This document shows, piece by piece, positions 10,820-27,891 of a stretch of 64,000 nt of DNA. The DNA comes from Bursaphelenchus xylophilus (taxonomy: Eukaryota > Nematoda > Chromadorea > Rhabditida > Aphelenchoididae), in the NCBI GenBank assembly GCA_904066235.2, contig CAJFCV020000003.1:6448001-6512000 (forward strand), read 5' to 3'. The notes under the pieces are model-generated. The model ran no database searches, had not been told where the DNA came from, and saw nothing but the letters and a program-made list of their open reading frames with translations. Both the position numbers and the translations under genes were made by a program. Numbering within the stretch: the first letter of the stretch is position 1; every line of letters starts with the position of its first letter.

Positions 10820-12455
10820 ATGTGTACAATTGCCCTGGAAAAATTGTGCCAGTAAGTTTTCAAATCCATGGGTTATATAGATCTTGGGCCTATCATAATA
10901 TTTCCAGAGAAGTAGAACGCCGGCAGAGCAAATTCATTGAGCGCCTCCGCGAGGCAGTGGCCATTCCGAGTGTGTCGGCTGATAAGTCGCATCGCGAAGA
11001 TGTTTTTAAGATGACTGATTGGGCGGAGAAAGTGAGCGGGTGACCAATTAATTAAAATTATGATTTAGCATCTAACTGCTTTGGGAATTAAATGCAAGCA
11101 AGTTGAGAATGGAACGCAAAAGTTGTTAGATGGGTCCTCCATTAGATTACCTCCAGTTTTATTCGGCACGTTGGGAGAAGACAAGAGCAAGAAAACTCTC
11201 CTTGTTTATGGTCATCTGGATGTCCAACCAGCTGACAAGTCCGATGGATGGAACACCGAGCCATTCGACCTCACCGAAAACAATGGCAAGTTGTTTGGAA
11301 GAGGCTCCAGTGACGACAAAGGACCTGTGATTGCCTGGATCAACGCCATCGAAGTCCTTCAGGCCCTCAAGATCGAGATTCCAGTTAATATAAAGGTGAG
11401 TATAGTTTCCTTACTATATCGCTTTAGTTTGTATTGGAAGGAATGGAAGAAAGCGGATCAGAAGGATTGGATGAGGTGTTGTTGAAACACAAAGACACCT
11501 TCTTGCATGATGTAGATGCGACTTGTATTTCGGACAACTATTGGTTGGGAAAGAACAAACCGTGTCTTACATATGGACTGCGAGGCGTTTGTTATTATGC
11601 TGTGGAAGTTTCATCCCCTAAGCAGGACCTTCATTCGGGTATCTATGGTGGTACAATGTAAGATGAGCTTTGTTTTCCCATATTACTTGTTTAGTCACGA
11701 ACCAATGAACTCATTGATCCATATTTTGTCTCGGTTGAGTGATGTGAACGGGAAGATTAACATCGAGGGCTTGGATAAGCTGGTAGCTCCAGTAACTGAT
11801 GCCGAGCGAGAGTTATACAAGTCGATCGACTTCGACGTAAAGGAGTATTCGAGTGATATTGGATGCGAAAAATTGATCAGCGACTCTCCGGAGACTATCC
11901 TGATGAACAGATGGAGGTTCCCTGCTCTGTCACTGCACGGAATAGAGGGAGCATTTCATTCTCCTGGAGCTAAAACAGTGATTCCTTCTAAAGTAATTGG
12001 CAAGTTCAGTATTCGGATTGTCCCCAATATGGAGCCCGATGCTGTTCACCAGCTGGTTATCGCTCATGTTGAGCGTGAATGGGCAAATTTGGGATCCCAC
12101 TGTAATATGAAGGTGAAGGCAATACAAGGGGGGAAGCCGTGGGTCGCCGACTTCGACAATGCTTTATACAGGGCTGGGGCCAAAGCTTTGGAGCAAGGTG
12201 AGTAATATGCCTTCAAAACGGTAATCCACATAAGTTATTTTAGTTTACGGAACTAAACCAGATTACACTCGAGAAGGTGGAAGTATCCCTGTGACCCTTA
12301 CTTTCCAAGAGATTACCAAGAAACCGGTTATGTTACTCCCCATTGGTGCTTGTGATGACATGGCTCATTCCCAGAACGAAAAGATTGATATCAAGAATTA
12401 TATTAAGGGTACCCAGGTTCTGGGCGCTTTCCTTATGGAGCTGTCTCAACTCTAA
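10820..12455 (+). CDS. CNDP2: Cytosolic non-specific dipeptidase (M20 family)
   Basis: Exons 10820-10851, 10908-11031, 11069-11395, 11428-11657, 11695-12197 and 12244-12455 give 475 residues, the same length as human CNDP2. The enzyme is a dimeric dinuclear-metal peptidase that splits dipeptides such as Cys-Gly in the cytosol. Metal and catalytic motifs visible are the YGHLDVQP His/Asp pair, RGSSDDKGP (bridging Asp), the EGMEESGS Glu pair with the general base, [12 protein letters not shown] (lid-domain His), RIVPNMEP and REGGSIPVT. The lid (dimerisation) domain is intact. The tiny first exon (10 codons) was chosen because its ATG follows a TTTCAG site and its phase fits exon 2; an alternative upstream ATG would add an unrelated basic leader. 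AATAAA follows 31 nt after the stop. The next gene, BLM, ends only 55 bp away on the other strand. Confidence 0.95.
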
Positions 12456-12485
12456 TCCTGCAGCTGAAACTCTAATTTAATCAAC

Positions 12486-12491
12486 AATAAA
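12486..12491 (+). terminator. Polyadenylation signal AATAAA of CNDP2
   Basis: A canonical hexamer lies 31 nt past the stop and 20 nt before the convergent BLM stop codon. The two transcripts probably end almost on top of each other. Confidence 0.65.
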
Positions 12492-12510
12492 TATTTAACA
12501 CTTGGCAGGA

Positions 12511-16038
<3,528 letters not shown>

Positions 16039-16182
16039 TCATTGTTTTCGCGCCGGGAAAATTAATTGATGTTGTTATACTGTTTCTCAAGTTCTAAAAC
16101 GTTTACAAGTCTATAGTTCCATTATAAAACCACAAAACTATCACATTGATCCTTTACTAGCTATATCAACGCTTTTTTTGCC
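16039..16182. other. Proximal upstream region of BLM
   Basis: AT-rich sequence between the BLM start and the first mobile element. No motif recognised. Confidence 0.4.
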
Positions 16183-16919
16183 TTACTAGGGAAGTGTACA
16201 AACGAACTCTCACCAAATGGCAAGTGTTATACACCGTTGGCAAGCCCTTGAAAAATGGTGCAAGGCACCATTTTCATTTTTTGCAGAATGCCTCAGGGCA
16301 AAAAGTTATAAACGGTTCATTTTTCCCTTAAGTAGTTGCAATATCTGCTATGGGGCAAAATAAATGTTATTTTAAAACGCTAAGTGGTACGTATTGCTAC
16401 TAGGTTGGCCTTAGAATCATTATGAAGTTTGGCGCTCGCCAGTAAAACCATTTTACATATGATATTTACTGGTTTTAAATACCCATAAGGTGAAAAAACA
16501 CTTTTCACTTCTTTTAAGCTTGAAAAACATGTAGGTTTGATGTTTTTAACCGTAATCGACCGTCTTCCAGAAAAATTAAAGCGTTTGTAAAACTTTAGCG
16601 CAAATATTTTCCTAACTGCAAGAACGCAAAAACGATTTTGCCCAAGTTGGGAATTGAACCTGGCTTGTTTTGGCTTATCAGCCGACTCCGCAACCACTGC
16701 ACTATTGAAGCAACCCTCTCCGAGGATTTTTTCCTGTCCTAGAGAAAGGGAGATTTTTGTTGCAAAATGGCCTAAAAATAATACAGCTTACAGTATGTCG
16801 TCGCGGAAAGGCATTCCGCAAAAAATGAAAATGGTGCCTTGCACCATTTTTCAAGGGCTCTTCAATGACGTATGCCGCTTATCATTTAGTGAGGGTTCGT
16901 ATGTACACTTCCTTAGTTA
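16183..16919. mobile_element. PIF/Harbinger-like non-autonomous element, TTA duplication
   Basis: Terminal inverted repeats of about 110 bp: left from CTAGGGAAGTGTACAAACGA (16186), right ending in its diverged complement CACTTCCTTAG (16916). The inner parts share AAAATGGTGCAAGGCACC and ATTTTCATTTTTTGC almost exactly. TTA flanks both sides (16183-16185 and 16917-16919), the 3-bp duplication typical of PIF/Harbinger. The interior is not palindromic and holds a tRNA-like segment on the minus strand. No transposase frame. Confidence 0.7.
16650..16704 (-). repeat. tRNA-like (SINE-type) pol III promoter boxes
   Basis: On the minus strand, TAGTGCAGTGG (16704-16694) matches the A-box consensus and GGTTCAATTCC (16660-16650) matches the B-box, with tRNA-like spacing. 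The acceptor, D and T stems do not pair well, so this is a degenerate tRNA or tRNA-derived repeat, not a working tRNA. It lies inside the element at 16183-16919. Confidence 0.4.
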
Positions 16920-17038
16920 GTTTAGATCCCAAGCTTGGGCGCAGTTCGCAGAACCCTCAATAAACGGGCCTGCACGGGCTTAGCGAGCTCCAATGCTCGC
17001 AATGGAATAATATAATTGCAATCTTCATCTATGCCAAT

Positions 17039-17058
17039 CACTTCAAGTACTTCCCTTG
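17039..17058. repeat. Solo end of the 450-bp TWA-type MITE family
   Basis: CACTTCAAGTACTTCCCTTG followed by TAA repeats the right end of the element at 34534-34982 exactly, including a TAA-type neighbour. No matching left end is present upstream, so this looks like a truncated copy. Confidence 0.55.
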
Positions 17059-17109
17059 TAAGCCGAAGAAAAAAAGGTGATCTTTCCTTAAACATCATGG
17101 GTACCAGTT

Positions 17110-17387
17110 ATATAAGGCGCGTGCGTTCTACTTCTCTTCGGACATCCTCGCAGAAAACCCGCATTTCTTGTCTGTGGGCCCGCTAGACAAGAAATGCACA
17201 ATTCTTGGCTGAGCAGAGAAAAAAAAAAAATCTTCACGGGGAGAGAGCAGAAAGTTGCGCAATATTGCGCAATGTTACGCAATTTTAGACAAGAATTGTG
17301 CGTTTCTTGTCTAGCGGGACCACAGGCAAGAAATGCGGGGTTTCTGCGAGGAAGTCCGAAGAGAAGTAGAACGCACGCGCCTTATAT
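17110..17387. repeat. Foldback element with ~95-bp arms
   Basis: Left arm 17110-17207 starts ATATAAGGCGCGTGCG and right arm 17295-17387 ends in its complement. They share CATTTCTTGTCT and GGACTTCCTCGCAGAAA-like blocks. The roughly 85-bp loop contains GCGCAATATTGCGCAA, itself a palindrome. Weak similarity continues about 10 bp outside the arms, so the true ends are uncertain. Confidence 0.7.
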
Positions 17388-18582
17388 GTAGTGGGACTTC
17401 ATTTAACAATCAGAATATGTAAGGCCATGATTTGCCGCCGCGTTTGCAAGCAGCTAACAAATGCCTAGTATGGTATTTGTTTCGTTTAAATACATCCACG
17501 TTGGTCAGAGTTACACAAAAAACAAAAAAATCGACAGTTTTTTGGCAGCTACAATTTATGAAAATTTTTAATTTTGCTTCGAGTATTGGTTTAATAAGTT
17601 TTAGATTTTTTGTGAGACAACTTGAAGATGACTTGGCCTTTCTATGGTTATTGTGAGATAAAAAAAGTATTTTCACAAACAAAAACGACGCGTTATTTGC
17701 AACACAAAAAACCAGATATATGAGGTGTTAAGATGGCCCGTATTTTTCACTTTGATTTTACGCCGCCATATGGCGCGGAACTAAGTGCCTTTATCATTTT
17801 CACACTGATACAGCATCGCTAACCCACTCTGACGTCACACAAGGAATCCAGGGCGTTATCAATTTTGGCTTTATTGACACAAGAAACTTCATAATGTTTG
17901 AAGCTTCTGGCTTTGGATGTTGCAAATTCTTTCGCCGTGTGCAGACGCATAGCGCTCGGGCCGAACATGGCGTTGATTTTTTGTGTAGCTTCTGAAGGTT
18001 TTGTACTCTGTTTTTGCTCGTATTGAATTACGGTACGACTTTTTTTCCATACTTTTGGACTAGGGCTAAATTACCGTAGTTTGATCCATATATGGGAAAT
18101 CATGCCTTAAAGGAAAGCTTGAGATCTCGGCTACAAAATGATGGGATATTGAAATTTTGTTGCTACGTAAGTTTTTTACAAACTTTAGGCTTTACCCCTC
18201 TCGAAGAAGGGCATTATTTATTGGACAGCCGAATACTTGATTCGAACGAAGAAATTCGATTAGGACCGAAATGAAGTCCGCCATAAATTGTGTCGGACAT
18301 CCAAATCTCTAGATAATCTTGTTCAGGTCACTCGGACATTCGGCCGGCGTCTGTCGCCCGTTTTTTCCCATCCATCCCATTTTCCCATTTCTTCCTTCAT
18401 CCCGCGCCTTCTTTTATTTGCAACAAAGCCACCACTATTAGCGTCTTTTAAACAAACCGCCGGCTAAGGGAGAGGAAATGGAGGTCATGGTGGGGCAAGC
18501 CCATCTATCGGCACATTTTTATTAAATTTAATCTGACGTAAAAAGCGATCGCAGCTTTACTTTCAGAGAGAATGATGTGAGT
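17388..18582. other. Intergenic region upstream of the RASSF-like gene
   Basis: No gene or repeat recognised. The last 250 bases are GC-richer and pyrimidine-rich, consistent with a promoter or 5' leader. Confidence 0.4.
18560..18566 (+). other. Probable spliced-leader acceptor of the RASSF-like gene
   Basis: CTTTCAG lies 16 nt before the ATG at 18583 with no upstream donor exon identified. Inferred trans-splice site. Confidence 0.4.
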
Positions 18583-19583
18583 ATGCAAAGCCTGGTAGTA
18601 TTTGTAAGGGGCGTAGCACGACAGATCACCGGCTCGGTCGAGAATGCAACCACCAGTGACGTCATACAGGCCCTGGCCCAGGCCGATCATTATACTGGAA
18701 AGTTCACTCTCGTTGTGGTGGACAGAACGAATGTAAGACATAAAGGAAGGGTCAAGAGAACCCACCATTTCAGCAGGTTGAGTACTTTTTGCGCTCCGTT
18801 GAAGTACCATTTGAAGTAATTCGAAATTTGATTGCGCAACGGATCGAAGTCCACTTGGAGATGAAGGAAGTGGACCCGAGGGCCGAGTTGGTGCTGCCCA
18901 GGAGCAGATCACTGTCAAATGTTTTAGGGAAACAAAACCCCCCAGGTTTGTGCTTCTATTACCATTATTTACTAATATGTTTCCTTTCAGGTTACGTTTC
19001 TAATCGTCTCTCAACTCCCGAAGACAATCATATAAAACCTACCCAAAGTGAAAAAAATCTGCCCAATATAAATCTTGAATCGTTGAATATCACCCGAAAA
19101 GACGTGGAAAATATTATTTTAAGTCAATTGTAAGAATTACTTCAAGCATTTTGATTCCGCTTTCTAGAAAGAATATAGAAGAACAGAAAGAAGATTTGGC
19201 CCGTTTGAGTGCGGAGGTAACTGATAAGACCGACAAAGAGTATCTACAACTGCTACGACAAAGGGTAATCAAATATTTGATTCTTATTTAGATTTTAGAG
19301 AAATCTGAGAAAAACAATAGAACAATTAGAGGAAAGTCAGTGGGAAAAGAAGCGACAGATTGAAGAGGAGAAGCTAGATAGACTTCAAACTGCCATAGAT
19401 GCTATGGCAATTGCTCTAGACAATAAAATGATGTAAGGAAATAAGCCCATAATCATAATATGATTGGAATATAGAGAAGAACGATTATATAACTCAAATT
19501 TTAGGGAATTAAACGACATCTTGAGGTTGCAGACACAACTCACTTACCAGATGAAAAGCTTGAAACAAAAAGACCTGTTTTAA
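18583..19583 (+). CDS. N-terminal RASSF protein (RASSF7/8-like)
   Basis: Exons 18583-18732, 18774-18945, 18991-19129, 19168-19264, 19299-19432 and 19475-19583; 266 residues. N-terminal RASSF proteins are scaffolds with a Ras-association domain and a coiled coil, tied to cell-junction and mitotic control. Residues 1-85 fit the RA fold of RASSF7/8: VVFVRGVARQITG, TTSDVIQALAQA, YTGKFTLVVVD, with VEYFLRSVEVPFEVI and a helix after intron 1. From about residue 130 the protein is Glu/Lys-rich and heptad-like, as expected of the coiled coil. An upstream in-frame GTG precedes the ATG, so ATG 18583 is taken as the start. The acceptor of exon 5 is doubled: TTTAG at 19286-19290 is followed by TTTTAG ending at 19298. 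The first would frame-shift and stop after 24 codons. It converges on JOSD with 38 bp between stop codons. Confidence 0.82.
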
Positions 19584-19612
19584 ACACAGGTATATGATAA
19601 TTGTACATAGAG

Positions 19613-19618
19613 AATAAA
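19613..19618 (+). terminator. Polyadenylation signal AATAAA of the RASSF-like gene
   Basis: It lies 29 nt after the stop and only 3 nt from the stop codon of the convergent Josephin gene, so the two 3' ends must overlap. Confidence 0.6.
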
Positions 19619-19621
19619 AGA

Positions 19622-20252
19622 TTATATAAACACTTGGTCTCGCTTTTCTGGATTTAAAACCAAGAATAATTGGTTTTGATCGCTCTTGGAAAGTATTTCG
19701 TTTGTAAATAGAATGAAGTCGTTGATCACAGTCGGTTCTGGCAGTTTCGAATTCAGATTGTAAAAAATATTTCCAATCTTCTTGACAGAGAACTAAAAAC
19801 GTAGAGAAAAGTTTAAAAAGAATGACTCACCCAATGCCTTCCGTTAATTATCGAAGATAAGAAGGAATCCGAAGGGATATTGAAAACAAAGCCAATCACA
19901 TTATCACAGTTGATGCTTGCCGCAGACCTGAAGAAATAAACTCGTCGGAAGAACCCTTACTTTCTACGATCGAACCAAACTCCTTCCAGCCCTCTGGACT
20001 CCAGACATTTTAGCAAAACGTTCACATCATAATTCCCAAGTCCAATAATCGAACGATGAGGATTGAACCATGTCCGTTCATCGAATCTAACCATAAGTTA
20101 GATAAAAATTATATATTTTTCACTTACTCCTCGCAGAATCTGTCCAATTCTTCTTTTTTGAATTCTTCCCGTTGGAAAAAATTATTCAAGGCATGAAGAA
20201 GACACAATTGTTTTCTCTGCTGTTCATGGTATAGCTTTTCCAAGTCGCTCAT
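19622..20252 (-). CDS. JOSD: Josephin-domain deubiquitinase (JOSD1/2 type)
   Basis: Exons in coding order 20252-20128, 20086-19961, 19927-19831, 19792-19622; 172 residues, close to human JOSD2 (188). Josephin enzymes are cysteine proteases that cleave ubiquitin chains. The catalytic Cys is in YHEQQRKQLCLLHALNN (about residues 8-24), followed by the EELDRFCEE helix. GNYDVNVLLKCL is the substrate helix. The catalytic His is in GRHWFSVKKI, and FYNLNSKLPEP supplies the third residue (Asn). No ubiquitin-interacting motif or polyglutamine follows, which separates it from ataxin-3. The start at 20252 (MSDLEKLYHEQQ) is the family-like one. An in-frame ATG at 20372 would add 40 residues but lies upstream of a TTTCAG that may be the trans-splice site. 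Confidence 0.93.
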
Positions 20253-21736
20253 CCTTCCATCCGCAAAATATTTATTTTTTATCTTGCTAAGAGAACCAAA
20301 TGTCACATTCGATAATTCGCATGGTGATTCGTCCTGAAATGAAGACAGTTGACAAAACTGATGAATAATCATAAAAAGTGTTATTTGTCATGGCAAGCGT
20401 ATGTATCCTGCACGAAAAAAATTATTTGACGATATTACCTGAGAATAGGATTTGTTTACTCCGCCCTTATCACTCTCTTTACTCCCACAGAAAGGTCATC
20501 ATTCTGCGCATGACGTAAAGTAACTAACACAAATTATTTACGCAGATTTTGGCATTTTTAAATATTTTTTTCCGTAAGTTCTTGGCAGTATTCTAATAAT
20601 AAATAAACTTAATCCCCGCCAAAAAATTCCCATGCCTCCATTGTTGTATTGCATTTCATCTTTTCCCGATCCTGTTTCAATCGAATTGAACCACTAAATG
20701 CAAGTAAAGTTGTTTACGATGACGCTGTGGTAATTTACTTTTTTATTGTAACCTAACGTTATAGGCTGGCTGGAAAGTGTAGCGGCTTATGATCTTCAGG
20801 CTGGATGATAAGGTTTAAATCAACTGAATTGAATTAGTTACACAGAGCGGGCGTCTGAGTAGCCATTGCTAGAATATGTGGGACGGGGTTTGAGGAAGAC
20901 TAATATGGTAATCCCGGCTTCAATTAGTGTCCTCTTCGTTCGTTTTGAAAACATTTCTATCCGAAAGTAGGTGCAAAAAGAGACGAGAGGGAATCAAAAC
21001 ACTGTTTTTGAATTGGGATATTTGAAGAGCTTCAGTGTCCTTATTAGGCTTCTGTTGGAGAAAGGGAGAAGAAGAACGTCGTCCTCTTCTCGGCCGGCTT
21101 CAGTCAGCACCGCCCTTGTTTTCCGCAGGAAAACGAGGTTTCCGCGGTTAGCCGTACGGCTTTGTCAAATCTGCTTCTTCGCTCTTCTGGAATGGAATGC
21201 GTCCATAATTTGTTTTTTTCTCCCTGTTTTACACCATTATTATTAAGAGCCGAGTAAACTGCCGCAAGGAAAAAGCCTCAATGCCGAAGCGAAGGTGTTG
21301 CCAGGTTCCGATTCGCTCGCCTAGACTGTACAAACGTTGAAATGACATCAGACAGCCCGTTCTTCTTTATCAAAAAGAGCAAATCTCCGTTTATGTCCGG
21401 ACAGTTGAAACGCGATGTAACCAAATTTTTATGATTTTGCGCCCTTACAGTACGGTAGTCTTAATTTAAACGCCCGGAAAGGGCAAAAAACAGCAAAACT
21501 TGGCCGTAATATCATTTTATATGAGTATGTAATATCACTTTCCGAATCCCTCGAGCTGTTTATTACCCAATCCAAAGACATCCGAAGAGTACTCGTTGCC
21601 TTCAGGAAACAGTCAAGTGCGCCCCGCCCTCGATGTGAGTTGGATTCGGAAAGAGTCAGACAAGAACGGAATTAGGAAAAAGAAAAAAGGCAGTTGCTCA
21701 CCCGCAATCAGTTAGTTGGACAAGATTCAGAAGCAG
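20253..21736. other. Divergent intergenic region between JOSD and RAB26/37
   Basis: No gene recognised in 1.48 kb. Short frames at 20971-21246 and 21716-21919 lack family resemblance except where they cover RAB exon 1. Probably regulatory sequence plus 5' leaders. Confidence 0.4.
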
Positions 21737-23295
<1,559 letters not shown>

Positions 23296-24179
23296 AGGTT
23301 TCATTCGTACAACATACAAAATTTATTTTTTTTTGTTAGTCCGTGTATTTTGATTTAATGAAACTTGTAAATCTTCGTTTTAATTAAGTTAATGCCCGGG
23401 GGTACTGTATCTTTGCCATCGGGAAGTGGCTTACGGATTACATCCAGTTAAAGAGAGGAGGAGGAATTGGGCAGGGGGCAATACATTAACTAATATATAT
23501 CATAATCATAACAACGGAAGATCATGCAATGTGTGAGACCGGCAGAAGTAAAGACAAAAAGATGCCTACATAACACTACACAGTACTTCCCAAGCGATGG
23601 CGAGGAGGACGAAACGAAAGAGTTCGGCAGGGAAGAGACGGCGAGAGAAAAAAAGAAGGCATCGAGAGAGAAAGGGAAAAAGACCCCCGACCAGAGACAC
23701 ATCCACCATTCTGTGTTCGGAGGATGGGAGAAAGGAGGAGAAGAGGAAGGGGCTAGCGTTTTCCCTTCTCAACACAGCCCCTGTCAAATTTTCATAGTGT
23801 AGACATTTTTATCCATCGACGCATAGACAGGAAAGGTGTTTTGGATTCTGTCATCCCTGGCGGGCGAACATTGCGTCTGTCATTCTTTTGTCGATTGCTG
23901 TTAAATCTGTGACCCGCTGCGTAGTCTTGCGTTGTGCAAAACTTCAGAATTTTGCAAAATATTCTTTTTCGCGATATCTATGGTTATTGAGATTTTTTTA
24001 TTGATTAGCTTTGTTTAAGGTTCAGCCAACCGATTGCGAGGGTTACCACGGAGCAGAAAACAGGAGTCCTAGCGTTCAGCCGGTCGTCTCATGCATGCCC
24101 AGATGATTGGAAAGTAGAGATTGGAGAGTGAATACGTATGTATGCGACCCCTTACTCTTACATTTTTCAGAGGTTTTGG
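23296..24179. other. Intergenic region with a purine-rich tract
   Basis: Between RAB26/37 and HPK-1. About 23590-23750 is strongly purine-rich on the plus strand (repeated GAGA/GAAA). The overlapping open frames on both strands come from this composition. No gene is recognised; a promoter role for HPK-1 is plausible. Confidence 0.45.
24163..24170 (+). other. Probable spliced-leader acceptor of HPK-1
   Basis: TTTTTCAG ends 9 nt before the ATG at 24180 with no upstream exon evident. Inferred trans-splice site. Confidence 0.45.
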
Positions 24180-27402
<3,223 letters not shown>

Positions 27403-27891
27403 CTAACTACACTTTACTTTCATTCAGCGCATTGTTAACCTATACATTACATTACTCTACGAATCTTTTCTTTCAATTCGCTTAATCTTCATATTACTTG
27501 GATAACTGGGTTTCCTTCGTTTTTTGTTGTTAGTACAAACTATCTTCAAGCACTGAATATTGTTTGTAATTCAGTATGTTTGTTAAGGGTATCTTTTACC
27601 AAAAATATTATTGTAAAATCAAAAAATACAGCAGTGATGTCTTTAACGCTTGTTCCGAATACCAATTAATCTTTCTTGGGTTTTGTTGATACGATCGTGA
27701 TAATATATTAAGTGACATAAAACGTTTATTTTCCACACCTACAATATAATTATGGTAATATAAAATTTTTAAATCCGGAGGTATGAGACCAAGAGGACTT
27801 GAAAGAAAAGGCACATAACAAGAACAATATGCACAAATATAACCGGAAACAGATCTGACGATTCGTAACAGACGCGACTAGAGTTGTTCGC
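27403..27891. other. Convergent 3' region of HPK-1 and TAF12
   Basis: AT-rich 3' untranslated sequence of both genes. No canonical AATAAA was found in the expected place for either. Nothing else recognised. Confidence 0.4.

Noticed and set aside
18505..18918. 137-codon minus-strand ORF
   Set aside because: Antisense shadow of RASSF exons 1 and 2, which carry a recognisable RA domain.
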